Below, in pieces: positions 25,679-35,673 of a stretch of 64,000 nt of DNA; position 1 is the stretch's first letter, and each line of letters opens with the position of its first letter. The notes under the pieces were generated by a model that saw nothing but the letters and a program-made list of their open reading frames with translations, searched no databases and was not told where the DNA came from. A program made the position numbers and the translations under genes. Origin of the DNA: Lysinibacillus fusiformis (GTDB lineage Bacteria; Bacillota; Bacilli; Bacillales_A; Planococcaceae). The stretch is from positions 248,001 through 312,000 of the forward strand of contig NZ_PDFK01000001.1 of NCBI RefSeq assembly GCF_002845985.1. Reading direction: 5' to 3'.

Positions 25679-25951
25679 TTAAAACACCTTCCTTTAATGA
25701 TGTATCTCTTACACTAAATTAATGTAGAAAGGTTAAAATCAGGTTAAAAAAATGGCATTAAATGAAAATAATATATTTTACCTAGAATGAATTTCAATCT
25801 TTTCAATTTTAGCTACTCATTAAAATCAATAGAAAGAAATCAAATAAACAATCTCATTTTACTATTGCATATGCTGTAGCAAAGGTAGGTAATCAGAATC
25901 CAGAAGATAGACCACATGTAATGAAGTGAAGTATAAATATAAGAAAAACAA
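25679..25951 (-). promoter_or_regulatory. Upstream region of the collar/adhesin cluster
   Basis: AT-rich and gene-free. It must hold the promoter of the cluster, but no -35/-10 pair stands out enough to report. Confidence 0.3.
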
Positions 25952-25986
25952 AAGGAGACCGTTTAATTAACACGAACGGTCTCCTT
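25952..25986. terminator. Terminator downstream of the cupin gene
   Basis: AAGGAGACCGTT (25952-25963) and AACGGTCTCCTT (25975-25986) form a perfect 12-bp stem. On the minus strand it is followed by TTGTTTTTC. The interval 25987-26156 between it and the cupin gene contains nothing recognisable. Confidence 0.8.
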
Positions 25987-26156
25987 CATTGTATGTTGCC
26001 TCTTGTCCTACTTATTTATCTAGAGGTTAATTCTACGATTTGCGATACAGCAATTTAATCCATTTACTGCCCATTCAGTTAGCCGTGAACCCTTTTCTCA
26101 AATATTGAATTCGGACTAATGACAAACATTAGATCCTCTGTAGCATTTGATGCCGT

Positions 26157-26495
26157 TTATTTAGACTCAATACCGCCAGTGTTTACAGCAACTTTAGGCT
26201 CAACCAACATAATATGGCATTCCTTTTCAGCGAAAGGCTTTTGCTCTGCTCCTCCCGGAACAATAAACATCTCTCCCTTAGAAATTTTTACCTGGCCATC
26301 ACGAAAAGCAATGAACATTTCTCCTTCTAGCACAATAAATACCTTATCTGCACCTTGATGCTCGTGCCATATAAAATCTCCATCAATCTTAATTAGTTTG
26401 AATTGAAAGTCGTTTATTTCACCTACAACTTTCGGAGACCAGAGCTCATTTATTTGAGACAAATTTTCTTTTATATTTATAACTTGGTAGGGCAT
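26157..26495 (-). CDS. Small cupin-domain protein
   Basis: A 112-residue single cupin. Motif 1 is seen in WHEHQGADKVFIVLEGE (about residues 43-60), with the two histidines and glutamate-containing pattern that binds metal in many cupins. The second motif, PGGAEQKPFA, lacks the usual histidine at the expected place. Function cannot be told from sequence; such proteins range from sugar isomerases to small regulators. The ATG at 26495 is preferred, with AAGGAG 8 nt upstream. It lies 67 bp after the siderophore-binding lipoprotein gene on the same strand and may be co-transcribed. Confidence 0.8.
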   Translation of the reverse strand: MPYQVINIKENLSQINELWSPKVVGEINDFQFKLIKIDGDFIWHEHQGADKVFIVLEGEMFIAFRDGQVKISKGEMFIVPGGAEQKPFAEKECHIMLVEPKVAVNTGGIESK

Positions 26496-26562
26496 AACCA
26501 TCTCTCCTTATCATCTATTGACCTTCTTAACACTGTTTGTTTCTCGAATTAAATTCTTCGTT

Positions 26563-27546
26563 TTATTGTTTTTGCAGGGCATTTGTTATATTTTGCAAAG
26601 CGTATTCAATAGCTAATGGACCACCAGTAATAGCGGAAGTATCCATTAAATGAATATTCCCTTTTTTTACGGCGTTCATATTATTCCATACATTACTTTG
26701 TTGTAATTCACTCATTAATGTTTCCTTTTTTGTAATGTCACCTATAAGGAAAATATGGTCTGCTTGAATTGTTGAAATTCCTTCGAATGCAGTAAACTGA
26801 TTATTTTTTCCTTTAAATGTGATATCTGGTGTAAGCCCCAATCCCTTTTCTTTATCAAACGCAAGAATATATACAGGATTTTCTTCACCTAGAACATTAA
26901 AAGTTTTTCCATCCCAAGACAACACAAGTGCTACTGACTCTCCTTGAATCGACTTTAATGCTTCACGACCAATTGTAATTTCTTGCATCATTTTATCAAT
27001 TACTTTTTCCGCTTCGTCTTCCTTTCCAATAATCTCGGCTACTGTACGAAGGCCATATTGCCAGTCATCATAGATGTCCTTAGATTTCAGCGTAATGACT
27101 GGCGCAACTTTTTCTAGTGACTCATATAATTTTTCATGATGTTCCGTTGCTAAAATATAATCAGGCTCAGTCGATAAAATTTTTTCAATACTAGGAGACA
27201 ATTTATCTCCTAATTCTTCAGTTGAATCTAGCTTTCCATTTAAATAAGATAAAGAAGATAGATACTCTTTGTCAGTAGAAGCTGTAGGCGGCTCACCTAA
27301 TGCAACTAGTATTTCAGGATAAAAATACCATAAGGAAACTATTTTTTCTGGTTTTTTCTCGATAACAATTTCTTTACCCAAAGCATCCTTAATGGTTCTT
27401 GGCCAATGAGTTGCATCTGCATTAACCGCAGAGGTAGAAGTGTCTTCTGTAGCTACGCCTTTCTTTTCAACTGATGTTTCATTGCAACCTGCTAGTATGC
27501 CTGCTAATAATAGCGTTGAGAATAATAGTCCTTTGATCTTGTGCAT
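26563..27546 (-). CDS. Siderophore-binding lipoprotein (FhuD/FepB family), no adjacent permease
   Basis: A 327-residue lipoprotein with signal peptide and LAGC lipobox, then a class III binding-protein domain with EKKPEKIVSLWYFYPEILVA typical of the Fe3+-siderophore group (positions about 65-85). The ATG at 27546 has GGAGG 8 nt upstream. No permease or ATPase gene adjoins it, so it must feed a transporter encoded elsewhere, perhaps the one at 41797-44615. The AraC regulator immediately upstream on the same strand is the likely activator, by analogy with B. subtilis Btr and feuABC. Confidence 0.85.
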   Translation of the reverse strand: MHKIKGLLFSTLLLAGILAGCNETSVEKKGVATEDTSTSAVNADATHWPRTIKDALGKEIVIEKKPEKIVSLWYFYPEILVALGEPPTASTDKEYLSSLSYLNGKLDSTEELGDKLSPSIEKILSTEPDYILATEHHEKLYESLEKVAPVITLKSKDIYDDWQYGLRTVAEIIGKEDEAEKVIDKMMQEITIGREALKSIQGESVALVLSWDGKTFNVLGEENPVYILAFDKEKGLGLTPDITFKGKNNQFTAFEGISTIQADHIFLIGDITKKETLMSELQQSNVWNNMNAVKKGNIHLMDTSAITGGPLAIEYALQNITNALQKQ

Positions 27547-27629
27547 CCGAAATTCCTCCAACAAATTATCTTTGATACGCTATTAGTATAGTAAAGGAAT
27601 TTTCGGATTTGAATGGATGCTTGTTGAAA

Positions 27630-28457
27630 TTAGCATGGATTATTGATGAACTTCTCTCGATATTCAGTAGGAGAAAGACCAAATTGTTTCTTAAACACTC
27701 TACTAAAATAAAAGGGATCAGCAATTCCAACAGTTTGCGCAATATATTGTACAGGCGCATCACTTGTAAAAAGCATTTTTTGCGCCATGTTGATACGATA
27801 TTTTAATAAATATTCTGCTGGTCCCATACCTGCATGTTTTCTAAATACATAAGAAAGTCGATTTCGATTCACGTTATATTGTTCTGCAAGCAAGGGGATT
27901 GTAAGGCTTTGATGATAGTATTCATGAATATAAGAAGATACCCGTTCGAATAAAGTATGTGATTCACAGCTATTTTGCCTATTAGCAACACATAATAAGG
28001 CTTCATTCAGTACATCGCGAAACAGCATTTCGGTCTGAAACATTGAAATACCTCCGCGCTGATTATACACATGCCAAAGACGCATAAGTAATTCAATAAG
28101 ACGAGGAGATTGTCCAGTCGATAATTCAAAATGCTGATGAGAAAAACTGGACTCTTGTATTTCTGAGTTACATATTCGGTATAAAACAAGAATATATTCC
28201 CAGTTCGCATTATCAAAATTTTTTTGATCTAGTTTCATTTTTGCACCACCATGCACAACTTTTCCTGGTGAAAAGATATAAGGCGTGCCATTAAATTGAA
28301 ATTGTATTTTCCCTGTAAGTGGAAAAATAAATCCAGGAAAGGAATCTGTATAATCAGCGTACGGCACACCTAAATAACTCGTATATCGATATATTCCTTC
28401 TACTTGGAAAGGAATATGTGCTAAATGTTCTGCTAACTGATTCACATCGATTTTCAA
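27630..28457 (-). CDS. AraC-family regulator (probably siderophore-responsive)
   Basis: A 275-residue protein. The N-terminal half looks like an AraC-type beta-barrel sensor (FPLTGKIQFQFNGTPYIFSPG, seen in FPLTGKIQFQF and its continuation). The C-terminal hundred residues hold two HTH motifs ending in the classic GIADPFYFSRVFKKQFGLSP. AraC proteins beside siderophore-binding genes commonly sense the ferric siderophore and activate uptake. The start is a TTG with GAGGT 7 nt upstream. A Fur box lies about 230 bp upstream. The binding-protein gene follows by 83 bp. It lacks the extra binding-protein domain found in B. subtilis Btr, so its sensing mode differs. Confidence 0.87.
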   Translation of the reverse strand: MKIDVNQLAEHLAHIPFQVEGIYRYTSYLGVPYADYTDSFPGFIFPLTGKIQFQFNGTPYIFSPGKVVHGGAKMKLDQKNFDNANWEYILVLYRICNSEIQESSFSHQHFELSTGQSPRLIELLMRLWHVYNQRGGISMFQTEMLFRDVLNEALLCVANRQNSCESHTLFERVSSYIHEYYHQSLTIPLLAEQYNVNRNRLSYVFRKHAGMGPAEYLLKYRINMAQKMLFTSDAPVQYIAQTVGIADPFYFSRVFKKQFGLSPTEYREKFINNPC

Positions 28458-28880
28458 ATTGCATACCTCGTTTCAAAATTGTTTACTAGTAATGGCTTTT
28501 GACAACAAATAGCATGGACCCCTCAACAAGCTACTGCTCAAAGTAAGTTTCAGTGGCATCGAGAACTGATTTTAAGGATTCCATAATCAATCGGCGGGTT
28601 GAGTCATCTCAGCCAAATTACTGATCATGTTTAGCCCCTGAAATGCGAAAAGGTGGGCATGATGACTTTCGTCTATCCCCACCTTATCGATAATGATTAT
28701 CATTGTCAATTTGAAATAGAACCACCCATCTACTAATTGGTGGCTTGCACTACGCATGAAAAACTCGGAAACTGAGCCATGTCTAAAGAATTTTGAAAGG
28801 TCCGCTAATTGCCCTTAGTTTTCGCACACCGCTATAGTGGCTTTTTTGTTAAACCTTATTGTAAACTTAATAGCTTTTTA
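28458..28880. other. Intergenic region with hairpins and Fur site
   Basis: No gene is visible. Besides the Fur site it holds AAGGTGGG (28650-28657) pairing with CCCACCTT (28678-28685), followed on the minus strand by TTTT, in the leader between the Fur box and the AraC gene. A weak CCACC/GGTGG hairpin lies at 28721-28743 on the cntM side. Confidence 0.4.
28688..28708 (-). promoter_or_regulatory. Fur box in the AraC promoter
   Basis: On the plus strand CGATAATGATTATCA (28688-28702) matches the Fur 7-1-7 consensus except at its first base; an overlapping TGATTATCATTGTCA follows (28694-28708). On the minus strand TTGACA overlaps its edge and TAAGGT lies 17 nt on, so the box would sit between -35 and -10 of the AraC promoter. 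Confidence 0.75.
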
Positions 28881-30212
28881 TCATTTTATATATTCTTCTT
28901 CTCCTTCTTTTGTTTTCTTACTCAAAATTAACTCCTTACAAATCATCTCTATTTCTTGTGAAAAAGATTTTATTTGAAAGGCATCAGAAAAGATTTTATG
29001 CTTAGATGAAGCCACAACTTGTTGTAGTTTTTCTTCATAGGTTTGTACAAAATAATCAAGCGTCGGGCTTTTCAATTTCAGGGCATGCGCAATCCCTTGA
29101 ATGATTTTCATACGGAAATAGTCCTCTTTTGGCATTCTAGGAATATCCCATTCTCCATCAAGATTTTTATAAATACCTCTAAAAGGAACGGCAGAAAAAT
29201 CAAAGTATCTTCCTTCTTTATTTGGTATAGAAAATGGATCAATTAATAAGGATGCATAACGAATATAGAGCAGATATTCTTGATGTATAGATTCGAGTTT
29301 ATTAAAATTCTCTATTTCTTGTCCGTCTATACTTGCTGGCTGCAATGGATAATTATCGTCTACCATAAATTTTAATAGATTGAGAGGTTGAATATCGAAG
29401 TGTTTCACAATTTCCATCATTTCTTTCCAATAATTTAATAGATGCCGAATTATTGTATAAGTAATAGGACCCTCAGGATAAAGCTTATACACATACTTTG
29501 TTATACTATCCTCATCAAATATTGCCTTTAATGAAAAATCATTCATAAATAAGGGAGGATGTACGTATAAAGAAATATTTCTTGTTTCTGCCTCAAGGGG
29601 AGAAGCTAATTTTTTTAAATGAATCCCTAAATGATGAAATAATTCAGATAATTTATCTAGTCTATGTGATTTTGAGTAAGTTGAACCTACATAAACTGTT
29701 TTCTTCACTCCTGTTGTCAATACTTCATTTGATGGTATTCCATCTATCCATCTAGTATCCCCATAATATGTTGAAAAACTAATGATCTCTGCCTGAGGAG
29801 TTAGATTCTTTAGGAAATTTGCTATTAAATGACTAGAACCAAATGTAGGTGACATTAATATATAGCAGCTAGCCTGCTTCAACACTTTCGTATCAATTTG
29901 TGCTAATACTGAAAGATAAGAGTCTGTAGTAACACAAAGAACTACGGTATCCCAATTTCCAGATATTTTATGATAACCCTTAAAAAACGCATCAATCGTA
30001 CATTTTCCCGCAACAGACTGATGTTGTGTATTTTGAATAAATACTTTGAGTGCAAGTTGTTGCTGAACGATCGTGTCAAAGAAAATGTTGGAGCGTAAAG
30101 ATTCTCGACCTGCAATAGCTACTTTACTATTACAATAATTTTTGAAATTCACAGCTAATTGAATTACTGTAGGCCCTGTTCCTAACAGTAATACTTTATT
30201 AAAATAAGACAT
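28881..30212 (-). CDS. cntM: Opine metallophore dehydrogenase CntM
   Basis: A 443-residue NAD(P)-dependent opine dehydrogenase of the staphylopine/pseudopaline group. An N-terminal Rossmann fold carries VLLLGTGPTVIQLAVNF (about 6-22), and AIAGRES follows where an NADPH-binding arginine is expected. The enzyme reductively condenses the CntL product with pyruvate or 2-oxoglutarate to give a nicotianamine-like zinc/nickel/cobalt chelator. The ATG at 30212 has GAGGAG 6 nt upstream; an earlier in-frame ATG overlaps the cntL stop. It lies 23 bp after cntL. The 2-oxo acid cannot be told from sequence by eye. Confidence 0.88.
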   Translation of the reverse strand: MSYFNKVLLLGTGPTVIQLAVNFKNYCNSKVAIAGRESLRSNIFFDTIVQQQLALKVFIQNTQHQSVAGKCTIDAFFKGYHKISGNWDTVVLCVTTDSYLSVLAQIDTKVLKQASCYILMSPTFGSSHLIANFLKNLTPQAEIISFSTYYGDTRWIDGIPSNEVLTTGVKKTVYVGSTYSKSHRLDKLSELFHHLGIHLKKLASPLEAETRNISLYVHPPLFMNDFSLKAIFDEDSITKYVYKLYPEGPITYTIIRHLLNYWKEMMEIVKHFDIQPLNLLKFMVDDNYPLQPASIDGQEIENFNKLESIHQEYLLYIRYASLLIDPFSIPNKEGRYFDFSAVPFRGIYKNLDGEWDIPRMPKEDYFRMKIIQGIAHALKLKSPTLDYFVQTYEEKLQQVVASSKHKIFSDAFQIKSFSQEIEMICKELILSKKTKEGEEEYIK

Positions 30213-30235
30213 AGTCTTCTCCTCACCTATTAAAA

Positions 30236-31030
30236 TCATTGTACCTTTTGATATAAAACAACATCAAAGACATGTTGAGGGTGGATAATTTCTTCTATTG
30301 TATGCCATTTATTTTTGTTTACCTTCTGCATTGGATAATTAAAAAGAGACTTTAACCCATTTCCATAACGCATAGCAATCAGCACATCTTTATTTGTTAC
30401 ATCATATAATTGGTCTAATATGTCATATTTCCTGCTTACAGTTGAACTAAATATAATATGACTAATCTGTTCCATAACTGCGAGCTCTTCTACTGTCTTC
30501 TTGTCAATTTGAATGGATAAATGACTTCCTAATTTATTTACTACATGTTTCCCCAACTGAATCGCCTCATCATCAATATCAATTCCAAAAACGTCTGCTC
30601 CTGTTTGTTCCGCAACCATTAATAATGTTATAGGAAAAGACCCAGATCCTATTAAAAGCACCTTAGATTGACTAGTAACTTGAAAACCTCCGAATTCCTT
30701 GCCAATACAGTCTCCTATATTACGAAAGTAATCCGTCATCTCCTTTTCTTCATGACTTAATAATAAAGCCCGGTATTTTTCCATGATTTGGACACAAACA
30801 GAAGAGTTCTTTCGTAGATTTTGAACTAATGATACTATTTCAATTGACCGCCCTAAATTATTCCATTGTGTTTCATTGTCATGATTTATAATAAAAGAAG
30901 AATACTCATCAATTAACGCACACAACTCTAAATAATCAACTAGTAGATGATCCTTGTTTTGATAAATAAATAACTTAAATTTATTATCAAAGTAATGTAA
31001 TTTCTTTAAAAACAACTCTATATCCTTCAC
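30236..31030 (-). CDS. cntL: Nicotianamine synthase-like aminobutyryltransferase CntL
   Basis: A 264-residue enzyme that in known systems transfers an aminobutyrate group from S-adenosylmethionine onto histidine. The Rossmann-like core has VLLIGSGSFPITLLMVAEQT (about 120-140) followed by FGIDIDDEAIQLG, the usual SAM-binding acidic loop. The GTG at 31030 is chosen, with AGGAG 8 nt upstream. cntM follows at once. The histidine racemase gene cntK found in S. aureus is absent here, so the substrate may be L-histidine as in pseudopaline; a racemase elsewhere would change that. No cntABCDF importer or exporter gene is in the window. Confidence 0.87.
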   Translation of the reverse strand: MKDIELFLKKLHYFDNKFKLFIYQNKDHLLVDYLELCALIDEYSSFIINHDNETQWNNLGRSIEIVSLVQNLRKNSSVCVQIMEKYRALLLSHEEKEMTDYFRNIGDCIGKEFGGFQVTSQSKVLLIGSGSFPITLLMVAEQTGADVFGIDIDDEAIQLGKHVVNKLGSHLSIQIDKKTVEELAVMEQISHIIFSSTVSRKYDILDQLYDVTNKDVLIAMRYGNGLKSLFNYPMQKVNKNKWHTIEEIIHPQHVFDVVLYQKVQ

Positions 31031-31429
31031 TTGCCCCACTCCTATATTTGAGGATTAAAGTTCAATATATGCATACACTTTTAATACTATTTCAACACTT
31101 CCTTGGTTATGTAAATAATTTAACGTCCTCAATAATTAGTAAAAAATTGAGGGATTCATTGTATCCCCCAAATATAGAAAGCCGCGAAGTTGTAAATAGT
31201 AATAGCAATGGAAGGTTTACCCCATCTTAAATCCTTGTAGCAACTAATGGATTGATAGTCGATCAAATGCAAAATCATAACCGTATATATTAGAAGACAC
31301 TTGTGCTAAAGCTGTTATATTTTTTGTAAGAGGTACGCTTGCATCTTCATATGCATATAAAATCTTAAACATATGGATTTATATCATTGATGAGGAATCT
31401 GTCTAATTCTTATGATTCCACATAAAAAA
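31031..31429 (-). other. Upstream region of cntLM with a small unassigned reading frame
   Basis: A 42-codon minus-strand frame at 31244-31372 (starting MFKILYAYEDASVPLTKN) has protein-like composition but no ribosome site; it may be a fragment of a lost gene. I found no clear Zur or Fur site and no confident promoter before cntL. Confidence 0.25.
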
Positions 31430-31464
31430 GACCAGAAACTCACTTGTTATATGAGTTCCTGGTC
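31430..31464 (-). terminator. Terminator after the chemoreceptor gene
   Basis: GACCAGAAACTCA (31430-31442) and TGAGTTCCTGGTC (31452-31464) pair with one mismatch; T residues follow on the minus strand. It lies about 145 bp beyond the end of the chemoreceptor gene. Confidence 0.75.
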
Positions 31465-31607
31465 GAGCGTTAAATAGTTAAATGTAAATACATTTCGTGT
31501 GAAATACTATAGTAACATTTAATACTAATTTATTGGCTTATAGTTCATAATGTCTGTTTATCAAACCATTTTATCTTTGCCTAAGAATTTCAAATAAATC
31601 ATACACG

Positions 31608-33320
31608 TCATACTTTGAACATATTTGTTTTATTTTGTAATTCTTCTGCCATTTTAGAAAGTGTAAAAGTAGATGCTGTAATTTCTTCCATTGAGGCTAG
31701 CTGTTCCTCTGTAGCTGCAGAAATATTTTGTGTTCCTTCTGCAGAACTTTGGGCGATTCCATTGATTTGCTTCATCGAATCAGTCATATTATTCATTTCT
31801 ATAGCCATATGTTCTACCGAAGTAGAAATCCCCTGAACTTGAACAGATACTTGTTTGGTAGCATGTTGAATTTTTTTGAAGGCTTCTCCTGCGGTGTTTA
31901 CACTATTCATACCTATAACCACTTCATTTGTTGTGAACTGCATTGATTCTACTGCTCTATTCGTTTCCGTTTGAATTCCATCAATTAACACAGAAATTCT
32001 CTGTGCGGATAAAGAGGATTCTTCAGCTAATTTTCGAACTTCTTCTGAAACAACAGCAAAACCTTTACCATTTTCCCCTGCTCTTGCCGCTTCAATCGCT
32101 GCATTTAATGCTAGTAAGTTAGTCTGTTCAGCAATACTTGTAATAACTTCTACGATTTGTCCAATCTCTGAAGAGCGATCACCTAAACCAAAGATCACAT
32201 TATTTAGATTATCGATAGAAGTTTGGATTTTGTCCATTTGTTGAACAGCGTTTTTAATGATTTCATTCCCATCCACTGATATTTGTTCTGCGTGGATAGC
32301 TGCCTCTGATACGCTAGTTGAATTACTTTCAATTGTTTGGACATCTTGTACCATTTGTGTAACAATATCTTCTGTTTCTATTATCGTTCTAACTTGATGC
32401 TCTGATCCGCTTGCAATATCTAACGTAACAGTCGCAATATGCTCGCTAGCTGAATTTGTTTGTTCTGTACTTGCTGTGAGTTCAGTAGAAAATGCTACCA
32501 TATGTTCAGACGATTGCTTTACCTGACCAATTAAATCTCGTAATTGAGCAATCATACGATTAAGTGAGGTAGATAATATCCCAAATTCATCCTTAGAATT
32601 ATAATCTACACTAAAATTTAATTCTCCCGCTTCTGCTCGTTGAACGGCAGTTTTTATTTTTTCTATTGGAGCAGTTATATATTTTCGAACACCAATAAAC
32701 CCAATTACAACATACAGTATGCTTAATACCACTGAAATGATCATTGTATTTCTAGTATTTTTATCCACTTGGTCTACACTATCTTTATATAAAGAGCTTG
32801 CATAATCTCTATTCAGTTCTGTTAACTTTAAACCTTTTGATAAAATACTATTATACTCAGGCTCACCTATAGAATAATAGAGGTTTAACGCTTCCTCATT
32901 CTTATTAGCAAGACTCAGTTGGAATACTTGCTCCATAGTCTCTTTAAAAATTGGATATTGTTCCACCAGTTCACTTATAATTTCTGCTTCATCTGACTTC
33001 AAGTTGGTGTCATTAAGTAATTGAAGATTCATTTCATTATCTTCAAAAGCTTTGTTCACCTCATTATTGATTAATTCTATCGTTTTTTCATCAGTATAAA
33101 GGAAGGATCTATACATATCTGTTAAAATAATACGATTATTTAGCCTGTAATCAGTCAATATAATCCCTGGTTCTAAGCGGTCCTTAAATATATCCTCTAT
33201 ATTATTTTTTAAAGATTTCATCGTGTTATACCCAACCACTTGAATAATACCAACTGTAGATATGGATATTAACATTAAGATTAATAATTTTTTCATTGTG
33301 GAAAGATTGCGTAACATCAT
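31608..33320 (-). CDS. Methyl-accepting chemotaxis protein
   Basis: A 570-residue transmembrane chemoreceptor. From N to C: membrane helix (about 10-30), an extracellular four-helix-bundle sensor (about 30-185), a second membrane helix (about 190-210), HAMP (about 210-265), and a long coiled-coil signalling domain whose hairpin tip reads [19 protein letters not shown], the CheA/CheW contact region. The ligand is unknown. The ATG at 33320 has AGGGG 6 nt upstream. It appears monocistronic; no chemotaxis kinase genes are nearby, as is usual for scattered receptors in Bacillales. Confidence 0.93.
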   Translation of the reverse strand: MMLRNLSTMKKLLILMLISISTVGIIQVVGYNTMKSLKNNIEDIFKDRLEPGIILTDYRLNNRIILTDMYRSFLYTDEKTIELINNEVNKAFEDNEMNLQLLNDTNLKSDEAEIISELVEQYPIFKETMEQVFQLSLANKNEEALNLYYSIGEPEYNSILSKGLKLTELNRDYASSLYKDSVDQVDKNTRNTMIISVVLSILYVVIGFIGVRKYITAPIEKIKTAVQRAEAGELNFSVDYNSKDEFGILSTSLNRMIAQLRDLIGQVKQSSEHMVAFSTELTASTEQTNSASEHIATVTLDIASGSEHQVRTIIETEDIVTQMVQDVQTIESNSTSVSEAAIHAEQISVDGNEIIKNAVQQMDKIQTSIDNLNNVIFGLGDRSSEIGQIVEVITSIAEQTNLLALNAAIEAARAGENGKGFAVVSEEVRKLAEESSLSAQRISVLIDGIQTETNRAVESMQFTTNEVVIGMNSVNTAGEAFKKIQHATKQVSVQVQGISTSVEHMAIEMNNMTDSMKQINGIAQSSAEGTQNISAATEEQLASMEEITASTFTLSKMAEELQNKTNMFKV

Positions 33321-33741
33321 AATTATCCCCTCTGATTCGAAAATGTAGTACACGAAAATTTGTTTGTTTTACTGGTTATTCATTTAATAACAATAGGTAA
33401 TAGGCTGGTCTTACTTTATCGTTGGTTCGTGTCTTTATTATCCAAACTATATTTATATAGCACGGTACCATTCTAACCTCTGGTGTATAGTCTGCTCTGT
33501 CTAACTTTTTATCATCTATGAGTCTAGTATCCTTTCCTCCAGTAATTTTCAAGAAAACATCAAACCCAACAAAAGTATGTATTTTAAAATCAATGATAAT
33601 AGATTTATATCAATAATATTTTTCATCATGTATAACTTAGTTTTATATTCTCCTTCTATCATTTTTAAATTCAATATTCCAAATAATCCAATAATTTTTA
33701 TCCCAGTATCCTTTTCTCAAGATCAATTAAACTCCCCCACT
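33321..33741. other. Gene-free interval
   Basis: AT-rich sequence between the Mga-like and chemoreceptor genes. I see no reading frame, strong hairpin or recognisable operator in it. Confidence 0.3.
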
Positions 33742-35235
33742 CTATACTTGACTTAATAATGTTTTTAAAAGTAGTTGGTCTGGCTGTTGTTCTTTAGTAA
33801 AATAAATTTTTTGAAGCCTTTTACCTAGTCTGAAAAAATCCTCCCTTTCAGGTATAGAATTCCACACAAAAATATCTTCTTTATCTTTAGCAATATTTAA
33901 GTATAGGCGATCAGTGATTATCAATTCCGCTTCTTCATCTTTTGTGCAATAATCAACATGCGAAAAAACGCGTTTGACCTTATCAAATAAATAAGGAACA
34001 TCATTTATCACAGAGTATATTTTTACCTTTATTGTGCTTCTTTTAAGTACGTCGATTGATTGTTTTAGTAATCGATGATATCTACCAATTAAAAGCTCCC
34101 TACGTTCAAAAATCTTATAAAATGCTTCATTCTCTAAGAGATAATCATAAAATTGATTCATAATTTCAATTTGTATAGTGGCATGACTATCAAATCTCTT
34201 TTTATAAAGATCCTCTTTAAATAGAAATGCAGGACCAGAAAAATTCAACGTATAATAATGAAGGTTAAGTAAGTTTACAAACAATACGCCATATTCCTCT
34301 ATATCTAAAGTAATAGAAAAAAACTCCCTGAATTTCTCCATCCAATACAAAGTAGCTTGCACAAATAATTCTTGATTATGGTATTGAGCAAAATTCATCA
34401 TTAAACTTATTGTACTTTCATTTTTCTCATAACGATGTTGAGATTCTAGAAATGAAAATGAAAACTTTATCTCTTTTTCTATTGCTTCATCATTAAGGGC
34501 TGTGAATTTTTTAAATAAAGAACTAAATGTTTGTGAAAACTTTTCATATTGATAATGATGTTCTGTGTATCTTGTATATGCTGCGTCTTCTTCTATGACA
34601 AAACCCATTTTAGCTCGTATTAAGCAAATCGCCAGCAAATATAAAACAGATATTGGAAGTTCTCGATTATACCCCTTAATTACTTCTAATATTTCTTCTC
34701 TAGATATTCCTGTGAAAGGCCAAATTTCTCCCCAACATGAATTCCAATAGAATAAATAATAGAAATAGCGAAATTGTTTTTCAGATCCTTCAAGTGTAAT
34801 AAAATCCTGAGATGTATATTTTAATTGAAATTCTTTTAATAAAGGTTTAATCTTATTAATTTGGCGATATATAGAAGCTTGACTTGTAAAATTCTCTATA
34901 ATAAACATATTAAAATCGACTAATTTATTGTAGAAAATATCATTAAAGATTTTATATGCTAAAGAATTTTGTAAGTAATATCTTTCTATTGCTTTAATTG
35001 AAAAATAATCTTTACAATCTAATTTAAATTGCTTATGTTTAATTTCTTTTAAAAAAGTAGCTTCATCAAATTTTTGTAAATCACCTGAGAGTTCTGTTAC
35101 TATTTTTAAGATGGTTCTTTCAGATAAATCCATTTTTTTAGCCAACTCCTGACTAGAAAAGAAACGTTTTTCATTATGGATATGATCTAATAATTGCACC
35201 TTTTGTAAAGTGAAACGATCTAAAAAATTGTACAT
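33742..35235 (-). CDS. Mga-like helix-turn-helix regulator
   Basis: A 497-residue regulator of the Mga/AtxA-like group. An N-terminal DeoR/Mga-type winged helix (SSQELAKKMDLSERTILKIV, about 27-46) is followed by a second HTH-like region (SQASIYRQINKIKPLL near 120) and a long helical body where related proteins carry PRD modules and a C-terminal EIIB-like domain. No PRD histidines could be assigned by eye. Such regulators often control surface genes or germination/virulence traits; targets here are unknown. The ATG at 35235 is preferred (AGGTG just upstream) over one 54 nt earlier. The gene stands alone. Confidence 0.7.
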   Translation of the reverse strand: MYNFLDRFTLQKVQLLDHIHNEKRFFSSQELAKKMDLSERTILKIVTELSGDLQKFDEATFLKEIKHKQFKLDCKDYFSIKAIERYYLQNSLAYKIFNDIFYNKLVDFNMFIIENFTSQASIYRQINKIKPLLKEFQLKYTSQDFITLEGSEKQFRYFYYLFYWNSCWGEIWPFTGISREEILEVIKGYNRELPISVLYLLAICLIRAKMGFVIEEDAAYTRYTEHHYQYEKFSQTFSSLFKKFTALNDEAIEKEIKFSFSFLESQHRYEKNESTISLMMNFAQYHNQELFVQATLYWMEKFREFFSITLDIEEYGVLFVNLLNLHYYTLNFSGPAFLFKEDLYKKRFDSHATIQIEIMNQFYDYLLENEAFYKIFERRELLIGRYHRLLKQSIDVLKRSTIKVKIYSVINDVPYLFDKVKRVFSHVDYCTKDEEAELIITDRLYLNIAKDKEDIFVWNSIPEREDFFRLGKRLQKIYFTKEQQPDQLLLKTLLSQV

Positions 35236-35640
35236 ACTCTCACCTCTATTTCTTACTAATTTGTCTATCAATACGCCGAAAATACGCATATATAGAACTG
35301 GTAACTACATTATGGTTTATTGCACTTTTTTTAAAACCTATCGAGCAAAGAATCCCTATTAAATTCATTCGAAATAATCAAAAATACCTATGTTAGGTAC
35401 CTCTTTATCTCTAATTAACAAATACCATAACATCTATTCACATGTCTTCAAAATCAACATTTGTTTCAAATGAAGCATAATTTGATAATTAGATATAAGA
35501 AAAAAGAAGTATTTGTAATATAAGAAATTTCGTTATGGCAATTAACGATTTTGGTGTCAAAGGCTTTATGTAGATACAAATCAGTTAAAAGAAAATGAGC
35601 TAGCTGCTTAAAAGGGAGTATTCCCCAATAAAACAAAATT
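35236..35640. other. Gene-free interval
   Basis: Promoter region of the Mga-like gene and AT-rich spacer. Short plus-strand fragments near 35530-35610 look protein-like but are interrupted by stops; nothing can be named. Confidence 0.25.
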
Positions 35641-35665
35641 ATCCGAATATAAATAATATTCGGAT
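35641..35665. terminator. Terminator after the response-regulator gene
   Basis: ATCCGAATAT (35641-35650) and ATATTCGGAT (35656-35665) form a perfect 10-bp stem with a 5-nt loop, with T-rich sequence on both outgoing strands. It lies 9 bp from the gene end. Confidence 0.75.
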
Positions 35666-35673
35666 TTCTTTTA

